In this document: positions 33,990 to 46,225 of the stretch, piece after piece
Numbering within the stretch: position 1 is the first letter of the stretch
Layout of the letters: each line of letters opens with the position of its first letter
Assembly (NCBI GenBank): GCA_019022495.1
Contig: JAFEKR010000001.1
Coordinates: forward strand, 4,092,001-4,156,000
Direction: 5' to 3'
From: Epichloe hybrida
Taxonomy: Eukaryota > Ascomycota > Sordariomycetes > Hypocreales > Clavicipitaceae
DNA: 64,000 nucleotides
The notes under the pieces: model-generated
The model's database searches: none
Told to the model about the DNA's origin: nothing
Seen by the model: only the letters and a program-made list of their open reading frames with translations
Position numbers and translations under genes: made by a program

Positions 33990-35763
33990 ATGAGACGGCA
34001 GACAGGAGAAAAGATGGCGGCCGTTTGCTCGATGACGCCGCAGCTTGCACTGTGGGTCTCCAACCTGGCCAGACTGCGCGGCCGAATGACATTGTTGATT
34101 CTGTGCTGCATCATCTTCATCGTGTGTCCCATGGTGCAGTTATATGACCTTGGCGGCACAGACTATTCCTCCTACTTCGGGCGCAGACCGACGGTCCATG
34201 CGCATGCGCAATCGAGCATCGATTCGCCCTGTCGAGGGTTCCCCAGCACGAACAACATTGTCGTGTCGTTGAAGACTCGGGCGGCCAATGCCCATGCGAG
34301 GCTGCCTTTGCATCTCTTGACGCATTTGCAATGCGTGCCCGATGTGTTGCTGTTCTCGGACATGGTGGGCATTTCTGACTGTCTTTTTCCTTGTCCTTCT
34401 CTTCCCCCGCTCCCTCTCTCTGACCGAATTTCAATAGGAACAGCAAGTCGCTGGTCACCGTGTCCATGATGTGCTCGACCGCGTGAACGATGTCGTCAAG
34501 TTGGTGAATAAGGAATTCTCCTTTTACGACGAGCAAAGGGACTGCGCCGGTCCGAGGGAGCAATGCACAGACGATGCCCGCATGGCTGCCGGGTTGGAAA
34601 AGTACATGACTATCAACATGGTCGCGCGGGCATGGGAACTCCGTCCTCGTCGCGAGTGGTACGTTTTTCTCGAGGATGACACCTACGTCGTCTGGCCCAG
34701 CTTGATTCACTGGCTGCGGAAGAAGGCGAAGCGCAGCAGCCAGGATTATTCCTACGTCGGCAGTGTCGTCATGCTCGAGGGCTACGCCTTTGCCCACGGC
34801 AGCAGCGGCTTCGTTCTTTCGGGCGCCTTGATCGAGACGCTGCTGAAGAAGTACCCCGATGTGACGGGCGCATACGACAAGTTGGCGCGCGAGATGCCGT
34901 ACGGGGGCATGGCCCTCGCAAAGGCCCTGGAGCAGGTCGGTCAAGGGGTCAGGCAGGCGCATCCCATGTTCAACGGGGAGAAGCCCAGCACCGTCCCCTT
35001 TGGCCAGACACACTGGTGTCAGCCCGTGTTTACCATGGCGACCATGACGCCAGAGGACATGAGTGACACGTGGGAATACGAGAAGACGAGGAACGAATCC
35101 GTATGTTTTCACCCACTGTTCCCTCAGCTCTTGCAAAAAAAAAAAAAAAGAGTTCAACCCTCACCTCAATTGACACGGGACATATAGACACAGCATGTTA
35201 TCCAGCACAGGCACCTATACCACCGCTTTTTCAAGCCGCACATGGTCTACTTCCGCCGGAAGTGGGACAACCTCGCCGACAGCACCTGCTACATCGGACG
35301 GGAGGGGCAGGGCCGCGCCTCGCCCAGCATGAAGGCCAAGCAGAAAGAAGAGTCCAAGAAGACGATTGTCGAGAAACACGCGCACCGCTCCGCAGCCGCC
35401 TGCGCAAGAGTATGCGAGGCCGAGGGCCTGGACATCTCGGACGCCGAGTTCATGGCCCTCGGCACGCAGACGGAACGCGCGCGGCTCGTCCGTGATGAGT
35501 ACGACGCGAAAGCCAAGCACGACGTGCTGTTTCGTCTCAACCGCCGGTGTTTCCAGTGGAAGTACGAGGATGGCGTGTGCTGGACGTCGCCGCATTTCAC
35601 GCTCGGAACACCGTCGCCGCCAAAGGTGGACAATGAAGAGGAGGGTGAGGACGGAGATGGAGAGGTTGTCACGAGTGGGTGGTTTGTGAAGGGGATCACG
35701 GACTGGATCGATGCCATGGGAGATTGTGCTGTTGATTGGAAGGAGCCGGTGTTGCCGAAATAA
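33990..35763 (+). CDS. Glycosyltransferase family 31 (fringe-like) type II membrane protein
   Basis: Three exons, 33990-34364, 34438-35100 and 35206-35763; both introns are phase 0; 531 aa. A membrane helix at about 33-51 ([17 protein letters not shown]) gives Golgi type II topology. The catalytic part starts with [20 protein letters not shown] and LLFSDME. It has the DxD-like metal site in [12 protein letters not shown] (about 201-212, EDD about 204-206) and a [11 protein letters not shown] block. Together these match fungal fringe-like GT31/DUF604 proteins, which transfer a sugar to a glycan or protein acceptor. The C-terminal third is Cys-containing ([14 protein letters not shown]) with an acidic tail. 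A 346-codon frame on the opposite strand is a shadow. The stop is 224 bases from the convergent F-box gene. Confidence 0.85.
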
Positions 35764-35987
35764 CGGTTTCTTCTGTACTGCATTATTAGTGGAGGATAGA
35801 CAGGGCAACTGGTCTTGAATAGACTTGTGTGTGCGTGTGTGTGTGTGTGAAACTGTTAATTTGATGGACAGCAAGAACAGGATATATACCAAAGTCTTCC
35901 CCCCCCATCTTTTCCAAACAATGTACATGCCATCTATATGACCTCCACGCTCGTCAATTGCCAGAGAAAACCCGCCCGCCACGCACG
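35764..35987. other. Short convergent spacer with GT microsatellite
   Basis: 3' ends of two convergent genes. A (GT)n stretch lies at about 35825-35848. Confidence 0.6.
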
Positions 35988-37019
35988 TTAGTCCCTCTTG
36001 CCGCTGCCGCTGCCGCCATGCCGACCACAGCGGTGCGGGTTCTTGGGCGAGCTCATGAAACAGTATGGCTTGGCCGCGTCATCAGCCCTGGGTCCGTACA
36101 CCTTGCGGATCTCGCAGTACTCGCGCTTGGTGCCCATCCAATGCCTCAGGTGGCGATGGAGTTCGCAGCGATAGATGCCGCACTTTCGACAGTACACCTG
36201 GCCCTTGACGCGCAACTTGCCGAGGTCCTCGTTTCCCTTTCCCGGGGGGGCCGAGGGTGGAGGAACGAGGCTGCTGCTGCTGCTGCACGTCTGCCCGCGG
36301 ACAAGGGAGCCGGCACCACGCCAAGCCCACTCGAGGTCGTTGGGGCCCGAGTACCGACTGCAGAGGGGGACGCTGCCGTTCTTGCGGCGGTGGATGGAGT
36401 ACAGACGGGAGTGGGCGAGGCCGAGACAGGCTCCGTCGATGGGGTCCAGGAAGTCGAAGAGGGCGTAGTGCAGCTCCGGGGGGAGACGGAGGAGGTTCAT
36501 GTGCGTCGGTGGCCGGGGCTGGTGGAGGTGGCTGCTCGGCTCGGGCTCGGGCTCCTTGTCCGTGACGGAGTGTGAGCGGCGGGGAGTCGGTATCTTGGGC
36601 CGGCGGGGGATCATGTGAACCAGTGGTTCCACGGTCAGGGTCAGGGTGGAGGATGACGACGACGACGACGAGGAGGCGCTCGACATGATGGAGGAGGCGG
36701 GCGAGTCGGGCCGCGACGTGGTCGGCTGTTGGAGGACGGCATTCTCGGGGATGGATGCTTGTCGGTGGTCAACCTGGGACGTGTAATAGGGGTGATGGTG
36801 GTGGTGACTCTGGCCTTGGTGGTAGTCGGACAGTGACCATCCTCTTCGCGGTGCTCGCATCATGCTGCGCTTCATGTTGAGATCCTTAATGCGCTGAGCG
36901 TCTTCTTCTCGGGACATGGCACCCGCGTCCTGCGAGTGGTACCCGTCGCTTTGCTCATGGCCCGACGAGCTGCTGCCCGAGGAGCACAGAGCCACCCGGT
37001 TGGCGAGCACTTGGACCAT
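35988..37019 (-). CDS. F-box protein with Cys/His-rich C-terminus
   Basis: 343 aa from the first in-frame ATG (37019). The frame is open about 59 codons further upstream without an ATG, so an earlier exon is possible; Met35 (MSREEDAQRIKDLNM) is another candidate. Residues 177-209 (LLRLPPELHYALFDFLDPID, then CLGLAHSRLYSI) form a standard F-box, which would bind Skp1 in an SCF ubiquitin ligase. The middle is low complexity with His5 and Ser12 runs. The C-terminal about 70 residues hold YCRKCGIYRCELHRHL, then KREYCEIRKVYG, then CFMSSPKNPHRCGRHG. This Cys/His spacing suggests a small metal-binding module that could recognise substrate. Substrate unknown. Confidence 0.75.
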   Translation of the reverse strand: MVQVLANRVALCSSGSSSSGHEQSDGYHSQDAGAMSREEDAQRIKDLNMKRSMMRAPRRGWSLSDYHQGQSHHHHHPYYTSQVDHRQASIPENAVLQQPTTSRPDSPASSIMSSASSSSSSSSSTLTLTVEPLVHMIPRRPKIPTPRRSHSVTDKEPEPEPSSHLHQPRPPTHMNLLRLPPELHYALFDFLDPIDGACLGLAHSRLYSIHRRKNGSVPLCSRYSGPNDLEWAWRGAGSLVRGQTCSSSSSLVPPPSAPPGKGNEDLGKLRVKGQVYCRKCGIYRCELHRHLRHWMGTKREYCEIRKVYGPRADDAAKPYCFMSSPKNPHRCGRHGGSGSGKRD

Positions 37020-38420
37020 GGCGGAGTGGAATTTGATTTCGAGTTTCGTATCTGGAGAGGGACAGGGTCGATTTCTTTGTTTTGCCGTGCCGCAAATTGT
37101 CAGTGGTCCCGGCGGTGTTGATCGACGTGAGGAGCCATCCACCGAGACAAGGTCTTTATGGAGATTTGAAGGTGAGGAGGAGGAAATCAATCGCACGCCG
37201 CGACATGAAAACCACCCCGAGTCCCTCGGTTCTTCACGGAAGAAGGGGGTTTCAAACTACGACGCGTGACCCGTTTGTTTCCCTTTGGAGACAAAAAGTG
37301 AGGCAGGACGTCCGTGCTTCTGGAGGTGAAGGCTGGAGCACCGTTGAAACGGTTTGAAAGCATATGAGTAAGTCCGTTGGTGTTGTCGATGCGGATGGCA
37401 CACGGATCAACACCACAGGGAGGAGATGTATGGCTTGAGATTAGAACCCAAGCCCGTACATCACCCCATCCTGGGGACGAGGAGCCTTTATTTAATTCCA
37501 TCCATTGCCTGGTCTGGTCGGTCCGGTCGGTCCGGGGGGGGGGGATCCCCAAACGACGAGTCGGTCGGTCGGTCTCGGCCAAGAGATGTGGTTCGGTTCT
37601 GGCGTTATGGAGCCGCGGAACCCACATAATGGGTTATTTGTATGTACAAATACGAAAAAAAAAAAAAAAAAAAAAAAAAAGGGGAGGGGGGGGGTTCACC
37701 CTTGCCGGTTGGGAGCGGACTTTTGGCGAGCGAGGCCCATGGGCATGCCATTTTGATTCTCATAAATGGCATGCCATTCGCATTCATGCTTGCTGCCGCG
37801 GCTGGTCTGAAAGATTGAAAGAAGGCGAGGCAATTCTCTGTGTAGTCCTCCCCAGAGTTCTCTCCAGGAGCATCAATCTTGCGCACGTACATATGTACAT
37901 AATAGGCTTGGCCATCGAGACGGATGACCCGACATGGATCTTGCCTCGGACATCAGTGGCAAGTCCGGGCGAGCCAAGGTCAGCCAGCAATGGAAGGTGA
38001 AGAAGACCAAGACCAAGACCAAGACCAAGTCTTGACCTTTCAAGGGTCCATCCATTTCTTTTCCGGGCTGTTCCCACGCATGCGTATATGCGTCTGATTG
38101 GCCAGCCCGGACACAATGGAGAGCCATGTGGGCCGGCAGTTGTACTCGCGCTGGACGGAATGACTCGAGCAAAAGAGCGAACTCGGCCAGGCCGGTATTG
38201 CAACTGACAACTTGGCGGCTGTTGCATGCGTGGCTGCAAGATCGACACGTGAGTCTTTGAGCTGCACCGACGTCGACGGCTCATCAGCCGCATTGTTGAG
38301 CCTGGCACGCCAAGGATGAAAAACGCAAGTCGCGCGCCCAAGACCCGAATACAATAACTATGTGCATAGTCCGTCCGTACGGATTACATTTACATACATG
38401 AGTCTCTCCCAAATTATACG
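37020..38420. other. Intergenic region, no gene recognised
   Basis: 1.4 kb. It contains a G9 run (37536-37545), GGTCGGTC repeats (about 37516-37577), a poly-A tract of about 27 bases (37654-37680) followed by a G-rich run, an AAGACC repeat (about 38001-38031), and TCCGTACGGATTACAT near 38371. Short open frames on both strands have no motif. Confidence 0.5.
37654..37681 (+). repeat. Long poly-A tract followed by G-run
   Basis: About 27 consecutive A then GGGGAGGGGGGGGG. It could mark the 3' end of an old retroposed copy, but no source sequence or duplication was seen. Confidence 0.75.
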
Positions 38421-38997
38421 TCATGCGTAAGGATAAAATAACTCAGAGATATATACCTTGACCATCCGACCCGAGAATTCCTCCATGTCTTCCAGATAAC
38501 CTATCATACCTGAGGCAACACGCGCGATTCTCAAAATGCTCTTGCTCCGAGGGTCAGTAAGATAAACTAGTATAGTGTTGCGATTATGGTTAGAAATTGA
38601 AATTTGTTCACAGAATATTCCTTCTATATCCCGTCCGTTCATCAGGTGGTGTTTAATCCGGCTCATTATAAAGCCTATAGAAACATCCAAAATCTGCACA
38701 GCGGATATCTTTCCCATAACATTATGTGGAATTCTCGTTGTGCCCACCGCTCCCACGCGTTTGTCAAGGATTTTGTGCTGTGCGGCTTCTAGCTCTTGAC
38801 TTTAAGAGACCAAAGATAACTATGTAAGCAATAGAATCTTTAATTAGGCTTTTCGCAACGTACCTAGTAGTTGTATCAGAAACGTCGCGTCGAATATCAG
38901 ACATTAAGACACTGTCCTGATTATTAGAATTCGTGATAGGTGGGGTTGCGAGCGCTATAGCGCTAGTAAAGAAGCTAAGAACAATGAGGAATTTCAT
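38421..38997 (-). CDS. Small secreted prepro-protein with LDKR processing site, unknown family
   Basis: Two exons: 38997-38864 and 38799-38421, intron GTACGT...AAAG (64 nt), in phase; 170 aa. It starts with a clear signal peptide (MKFLIVLSFFTSAIALA). A 42-residue pro-region follows and ends ILDKR at 55-59, a Kex2-type site. The predicted mature chain, 60-170, begins VGAVGTTRIPHNVMGKISAV and has one Cys (in IFCEQISISN). It is mildly basic with a Tyr-rich end (VYISELFYPYA). I do not recognise the family. Base composition is AT-richer than most genes here. The acceptor AAAG is weak, but the better-looking CATAG 18 bases earlier leads to a stop. Possible roles: secreted effector, antimicrobial or peptide hormone-like protein (inference only). 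Confidence 0.55.
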
Positions 38998-40277
38998 TTT
39001 GATGTGAGACAAGGCTTCTTTTGCATAGGTCATGCGAAAGTAGAGCAAAAAACGAACAATCTACGTGAGGAGTAAAGACTGACTATATACATGTAAAACA
39101 AAGCAATTATGTTTAACTTTTGACAGTTGACTTGTAAGTTGTGCCTGGCTAAATTAATCAAGGGGTAGTCCGGAATCCGTACATACGTGGCCCTGTTGTT
39201 TTGAAAAATACAGTCTAACCCCTGAATGTACCTCGTGTAAAATCACCCAGGGGTTAGACTGCCACAAGGTCAGTGGACCAGCTACGGAGATCATGACATG
39301 GACAGTACATTGGATAGAAGTGATGAGAGATATGCACATTCGGTTACATATAAATAGGCTAATAACAGATTGTACTCCTGATTTTGCCCACATCCTTGAG
39401 CGTGCTAATGTGGGCCGAGTCCAAGGAGATGAACTTCTGATGCACTTTTACCCGATTGGATACGACCCTAATTATATAACTTGAATCCACAAGGTGGATA
39501 ACAGCCACAGAACCGTAATAGCGGAGCGGTGACGGCGGCTGGCCAGCGATGACGGCATCAATTGGAACTCCCCTTCCGCTTCCACTTGCCGAAAATGCAA
39601 TTCGAGCTTGTTCACGCCGCTCTCGGCGCTCATGCAGCCGTGCATCTGCCATGCACTGCCATGCAGTAATCCCAGTACAGCGTGGTCCAGTTGGACGAAG
39701 AACTTTTATCATTGGCATTTCTTATGGAAGCGTAAGATGGCTAGCTGAGCGGGAGCTCAAATATGGGGATCCAACAGTGGCAAGGTTACGCCAAGGCCCA
39801 AGTTCTGACGAGCCCATGCTCTAGCTCTAGCCTATGACTAACCCAATGGCCAAGCCTACATGTAGCTTCACTGTGATATCTTCTTGTCACAGCAAAGACT
39901 TCAGAATGATTGATAGTTGTCCAAACAAGATTGGTGGAGTGCACCGGAGCACCGGGCGAGGTATCATTACGCGACATGCGTTTTCCACCATCTCTTCGAG
40001 ACTTGGTAGGTTCCAAATAGAAAACAAGTAAACCATCTCATAAATTATGTCGTTTCCTCCAAAATAAATTTAAAATTGGCAGAATGGAGTGACAGTCATA
40101 CAAAGTTACACATCTTTTGCTCCTGAAACGCCTTAGGGTACGGCTCGCCATCTCTCCCCGCCGCGCCCAACTATCCAGAATCGAACCCCTGTCCTCGTAA
40201 AAGCATCAACCGCGCTTCACTTCTGGTAAATGCCAAGAAAATATTCAGGCGTCGCCTTCGTGATGCAACACACCCGA
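38998..40277. other. Intergenic region with a perfect inverted repeat
   Basis: It lies between the start of the secreted prepro-protein and the stop of the dynein light chain gene. No convincing gene; frames at 39293-39484 and 39549-39824 show no motif. It holds a 14-bp hairpin at 39211-39261. Confidence 0.5.
39211..39261. repeat. Perfect 14-bp inverted repeat with 23-base loop
   Basis: CAGTCTAACCCCTG at 39211-39224 and its exact reverse complement at 39248-39261. It is about 215-265 bases upstream of the ATG of the prepro-protein gene. It could be an operator-like site, a transcript hairpin or the end of a small element. Confidence 0.7.
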
Positions 40278-41009
40278 TTAGATGCCGATCCATATGAGCA
40301 TAATGACGACATCCATGCCCTTGCCCTCACCGCCATCATACTTGAACGTCCACATTCCGTCCTTCTTCTCGTCCCAAAAGGCCCCGGTGGCGCTGTGCAT
40401 GCCGCGTCTGCCAACATGGGGCTTGCCGTCCGTGGCAGTCGCCTCGGAGCTCGTGGAAATGTGAGGCTGCTCGCCCTTCGTCTCGGTACCGCCGCGGGCC
40501 TTGTTGAGGGACGACGTGGGTACAAGGTGCTGGACAATGGTGCTGTTGCAGGCGAATTTGTACGAGGGGGCAGAGGCGCCTTGGGGGGTGGCCTCGGATA
40601 TGACGGCCTTTAGCATGGAGCTCTGTGGCTGCGTTAGACGAAGGCAAGCTTGCGATGTGTCATGAATGGGAGGAGTGATTGAAGACGTACAATGATGGTC
40701 GAGTTCCATTGCTCGGTTTTGGCATGGTCGTAGAATTCGGCGCTCCCGATGGCACTTGTGCAGACCTGTAATCACTGGCTGTCAGAAATTCCTTCACCTC
40801 AAACGCATCGATGGGGATGCGGAGACGGCCGCTGGGTAGAACGCGGGAAGACAGCGTTGGGGGGGGGAGTTTCGCACATCGGTGGCGATCTGCTTGAGGC
40901 GAGTGAAGGGAATGGGCTGCACGAATGGTTAGCACGGTCCACGATCCTGGCAGTTATAACTGCGCCTTGTTTGTTTGCTCGAGTTTAACCAGCATACCGG
41001 GGTAGACAT
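40278..41009 (-). CDS. Dynein light chain, Tctex1 type
   Basis: Four exons on the minus strand: 41009-40998 (only MSTP), 40916-40878, 40765-40691 and 40622-40278; all phase 0; 156 aa. The spliced protein reads MSTPPIPFTRLKQIATD, then VCTSAIGSAEFYDHAKTEQW and NSTII. It continues with YKFACNSTIVQHLVPTS, then GRRGMHSATGAFWDEKKDGM and ends MDVVIMLIWIGI. These are the conserved blocks of fungal Tctex-type light chains, which dimerise and bind the dynein intermediate chain for cargo attachment on microtubules. The first coding exon is only 12 nt. An acceptor one codon pair earlier (after ACGCAG) is possible but lengthens the conserved STII-SSMLK junction. Confidence 0.88.
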
Positions 41010-41450
41010 CTTGAACTGCGTCGTGGTGATTGATGTTGATTCCAAGAATGGGACAACAGGATGTGATGTTGTCTGTGTTGTCAGGTGGAGTGGGAGCGGG
41101 ACGGTAAATCCAGCAAGGTAAACAAACACCCCAGGCTAGAGGGGGGGGGGCAGCCTTGTACTGTGGGCGCGATCGTGCGTGGCAGCGCCGTGTTACAACG
41201 ATTCAAAGACTCCGCGCAGAGTCAAGTACCGAGCAAAGCTACAAAGATGTGCCCAAATTTTATAGGCTTACTAAACACCACTACATGAGCTAATTGGGGC
41301 TTGACTTCGACCCAAACGCATTGTATATGCATTGGTATCTCGGCACGACACGATCCTCTTTGCCCCTCGGTGCAAATGTACATACAGTTCCTAAAAACTT
41401 CTACACAACCATCACAAAAATTTTTGAAACTCCCAATTTTACCACAAAAA
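41010..41450. other. Upstream region of the dynein light chain gene and edge of the LINE
   Basis: No gene recognised. GC content falls abruptly from about 41380 onward, where A/T-rich retroelement sequence begins. The exact 5' end of the LINE is not visible. Confidence 0.5.
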
Positions 41451-44400
41451 AGTGCTTATACTACCCTAAAAACTTCACCTAAAGAACCTATAGACTCATA
41501 GGATTAAGATAATACTATTTTTAACTTCTACTCCCCTTATTAGGACCCTAAACCTAATAATAGTAATAATATAAATCCCTTAGGGAAATTTTTAAGGCAT
41601 AGACACTACCCACAACCTACCAGACCACCTTATTATAACACTATAAAGTAAAGTAATAAACCTTATAAAGCAAATAAATAAGTAGAAGGGACATATAATC
41701 TCTAAAAAAGTAGTCTAGGACCTAATTAGATCCCTTACGCTAGTCTTATACTAGGTAAGCGCGTCCCTAATCCCTAGGAATAATAGCCTTAATATTAGGG
41801 CTATTCTCTAGGAAATAAGAAGCTAAATCCTTAAACTTAAAGCCTAATAACCCCCTTAGAATACCCCTAATAAATAAACTAATCTTAATACTAAAATAAG
41901 CTAACACTAGACTATAAATAGACCCTAAGGCCTAGCCCTAAGATCCCCTATAACATATCTAATAAATAACGCTCTTATAGGAGCTAACACCTAGCTATAT
42001 ACTAGAATTAGGCTCCTAAAGAGTAAAGCTTAATATTATATCCTTAAACAGGCATATATAAGACCTTATGGCCTAAGAGACCTTATTAACTACTAACTCT
42101 AAAACTATACTAATATTAGGGTCCTAGGAGCTAGGCTTCTCCCCTTAGGGGATATTAAAATCTACTTCTATACCTAAAAGAATTAACTTTACTTTAAAGT
42201 AAACTATCCTATATAGCTAGGAATAATAAAACTAAACCTAAGAAAGGTAAAAATACTATTTAAAGTTCTAGTCTATAGAATTCCTACCTATAAGAATATA
42301 AGTAATAGAGGGAAGGAGATCCTAAAAATAAGAATTACTATAGAAAACTACCATATTTCCTATAAGATTAAGAAGGCTATTTAGGTTACTTATATTAACT
42401 AGCTCTCACTATATAATTAAAGAAATAAAGCAAAATTATCCCTAATAGTTAGATTTAATAACCCCTAGGTAGCTAACTCCTTCCTTAATACTAGAATACT
42501 TTAGACTAGTTAACCTAAGTAATATAAAATTTACTATAGCTTTATAAAGGTACTATAATACTTTAACTACATAAAATTTAGCTACTAAGGAACTTACTAC
42601 TAGGCACCTACTATATATATAACTTACACTAAGCCTTACAGAAACTCTAAATACTCTTTAACTAAAATCAAATATTTAAACTACTATAATAGCTATAAAG
42701 CTAACTATAGGGAATGTAAATACTAGAAGGTAGCAAAGCAAGAAGCGCTAATATATAAAAGACTACTACTAAACAAATACCTAATCCCCTATAACTTACT
42801 AACCTTATAGCCCTAGGATATACTATAGTAGTATATCCCTAGACCTCTCCTATAGAATAGCCTAGGATAGTATAATTAACACTAAGTAAACTAAGGGCTA
42901 AGGACTAGCCCCTTAACCCTTCTAATATGCTTAGTAGGAAACACAAAAAACATAGCTAAGATAATATTAATAATAATCCTATAGACCCTTACTAAAGCAA
43001 AGCCTAATTTCCTAATTTACAAAATCCCCCCCTAGGAGGTATTAGCCCTAGCTAAAACCCCTAAGGCCTAGACACTAAGAATAGGGGGGGAATCCTTATA
43101 AGACTTAGAATAGTACTTTACTGCCTAGTAAGTATTACTTACCCCCTTAGTATAAGAGAGAAGAAGATAGCTAGGTAATAAGTATAAAAAAATAGTATAG
43201 GAAGCTAAAGATATCCTTTAAAGAGTAACCCTATAGGTAAGCCCTATTATAAAATAAAGGGAGGATAATATTCTAATAGTAGTGGATCTAAAGGATTACC
43301 TAGAGAAGTAATATAAATAACTTAATACTATTCTAAGAAGGATTAAATTAAACTATCTCTAGAAGACTAAGGCACTAAAGACTAAGACTAAGATGCTAAA
43401 GACCCCTAGTGCCACAGCAGGGGCAAAGAGGCTACGGCTAAGCTAGGTTACATAACCTAACCCCTGCTAAGCTAAAAAGCCCTAACTATTATATAAAAGC
43501 ATAATAGTAATTAAGTTATTATTATTATTATCTAAGAGCCTAAGGGCCAAAGGGCTAAGGACCCTATATCTATAAATCCTAGTAAATATAAATAACTTTA
43601 CCCCTAGAACCCGCTAGGTTATAATTAGTAAGGCATGCTTTTATTCTTATGTAAATAAACCTTCTATTAACTTAAATAGTTTATCCACAAAGAACTCAGA
43701 GATATGCTTTAGGGCTAGAGAGTACTATAATATCTAAAAACCCCCCCTTAAGACTTCTCTAATAGAACTACGCTAATAATTTTAATACCTAGATAATAGC
43801 TATAGTAGCCCTAAGAAGAACACTAGGATTTAACTTTAGATAGCTAGATATTATTAGCTTCTAGGAGGTCTAGCAGAACACCTATAATAGCCTCACCTAT
43901 AGGGGAGTTATAGGGGAATTTCACCTTATTATAGTAAAGGAAAAGTCCCCTAGAGTTACTACCTTTATCCATAAACATATCCCCTAAGACTCATAGAGAA
44001 TAGTAGAAAACTTAGCCTTTATCTATATAATTAAATTTAAGAACTAAACTATAAAAACCCTTTACATTAACACCTACTAGTCACTAGCTAGGGCTAATAA
44101 CACAACCACTATAGATAAATACTTCAAGATCTACAAAGGATTTAGGGGAGATATAATAATTCTTATAGGAGACTTTAATACCTATTTCCCTAAATAGTAA
44201 ATAAAAGCAAAGTAAAACCTAAGGGGAATAGCCCTTATTACTCTTATAGAAGCCCTAGAACTTAAATACCTAACACTAAAAGACACTATTACTAGACTAG
44301 GGATCTATAGATCTAATGTTATTTAAAAAGACTTAGTAATTAATCTTATCTTTACTAACGCCTACACTATAAGCTATAGTATAATCTAGGGCCTTAAAGA

Positions 44401-45068
44401 CCTATTAGACCACCGCCTAGTACTATCTAAGATTATAATACTAATATAAGCACTCCCTAAACTAGAGGAAAGGGTAGTATATAAGTAAGCTATAATAGAC
44501 TTAGACATACTCTATAACCTCCTTAGCAAGATACTACTACCTATAAACCTAAACACACTAAAAGACCTAGATAGGTACACTAGCATAGTAATCAAGACAC
44601 TCTAGTTAGTAGTAGCTAAATCTATAGAAACTAAGAGACTAAAGCTAGGGCGTAGTAAATCAGGCTAGACCCCTAGGCTTATAGAAATCCATAAGGCCTG
44701 CTAATCTTTATACTAGCAAAAGTCTAGAAATAATACCTAGGAAAATAATAAACTTTACATAGAAAAAAGAAAAGAATATAAAAAAGAGCTTAAGAAATAG
44801 AGAATAACTAGATATAGGAAGTAAGTAATAAAAGCCATAGTAAGTAAAGAAAAACTATAGTAGCTTATAAACTAGACTTAATAACGCTAAGAGAGATTAG
44901 CCCTAGCGGGGATTAATTCTCTTATAAAACTAGATAACACTAAAGCAATTACCCCTTATAATATTACGGAAACACTTAGGGCTACTTTCTTCCCTCCCCT
45001 AAAGGAGGCAGACACTTTAGATATATATAAGGAGTACCTAGAGCCTATTAAGTTCCCCCTAATTATAG

Positions 45069-45582
45069 TGTGTGGCTAGGAATATGACCCCTAGAGACCT
45101 CTCTCACAAGACCTCGGATCTATCGGATCCCTTGAGACCTCTCTCACAAGACCTCTAGCCCCTTCAACCTCGGATCTATCGGATTGTCGGATCAATTCAA
45201 CCACATTGGATCCGGCCTAGCCCCTGACCCCCTAGCTAGATAAAAACCCTAGATTCCCTCCCTTTTGATAGAAAATTAACTCTCCCTTCGTTGCCTTTGG
45301 CTTGGATTGTTCAAATCGAGATTTTACCTGTGTTTTCCTGAGATGAATATGAGATTATTTGAGATTATTTGAGATTATCTAGCTGCCTAGCTAGGCAGCT
45401 TTTCCTAGCTTCGATCCTCGCGATGGATCGCAAATATCGCAGACCTAGATCCCGATATCTAGGTTCAATTGCTGATATCGTCGAATTCGTCAATACCGTC
45501 AATATCGTCATTTTCGTCATTATCATCATTATCGTCAGATCCCTCTTTTCCGTTGTTTTGGGGTGGTTGTTTTGCCCCGACA
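45069..45582 (+). repeat. Left LTR of the non-autonomous element (514 bp)
   Basis: It contains repeated GACCTCTCTCACAAGACCTC and CGGATCTATCGGAT motifs, then a TCGTCAATACCGTCAATATC array. It differs from the right copy at only a handful of positions, including a 4-base indel near 45137. Confidence 0.88.
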
Positions 45583-46225
45583 AAAATGGTGGAGAAACGG
45601 GGAATGGTCCTGTCAGACCTCTCGCCGTTGGATTCGATGATAAATCCCTCCTGACATTGCCTCTATGATTATCCCCTCTGGTTATCCCCTCGTACGATTA
45701 TCATAATCGTCAGCAGCTTCTTACCTCTTTTCCTTTTGATCCAGGTTGGCTAGATCGGATCCCTTCATTCCGATCAATTGATCTAGGTCATCTGACTAGT
45801 CTGACATCGTCAAAATCGTCAGATTAGTCAGATTGATTGATCGGGACCTCTACGACCTTTTTCCCCTTCGATCCGGGTCAGCTAGATCGAATCCCTTCGT
45901 TCCGATCAATTGATCTAGGTCATCTGACTAGTCTGATATCGTCAAAATCATCAGATTCGTCAGATTGATTGATTGGGACCGCTACAACCTTTTTTCCTTG
46001 TGGCCTAGACCTTCCTTTCTATCTTCGACTTTTTTTCTATCTTCGACCTTCTCTTCTATCTTCGACCTTTTCTTCCGATTTTCGACCTTTTCTGATTTTC
46101 GACCTTCCGACCTGCCCTAGCTAGCTCGCTAGCTAGCCCGAATCGATTTAATACCCTAGTTTTGCTTAGCTATCCGTTAGGGAGGCAAGCAGCTAGACCT
46201 TCGAATCCGATCTTTAATAAATCGG

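Noticed and set aside
34117..35157. 346-codon open frame on the minus strand
   Set aside because: Antisense shadow of the GT31 gene; the plus strand carries the conserved motifs and phase-consistent introns.
35958..36575. 205-codon open frame on the plus strand
   Set aside because: Antisense of the F-box protein gene, low-complexity translation.
37654..37681. Poly-A tract as the tail of a processed retrocopy
   Set aside because: No gene-derived sequence upstream and no flanking duplication could be seen.
40170..40200. tRNA-like B-box (GGTTCGATTCT on the minus strand)
   Set aside because: The flanking bases do not form a T-arm or acceptor stem and no A-box lies at the right distance.
45365..45583. 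72-99 codon frames inside the LTRs on both strands
   Set aside because: They repeat in both LTRs, are made of GTC/ATC simple repeats and show no protein family pattern.
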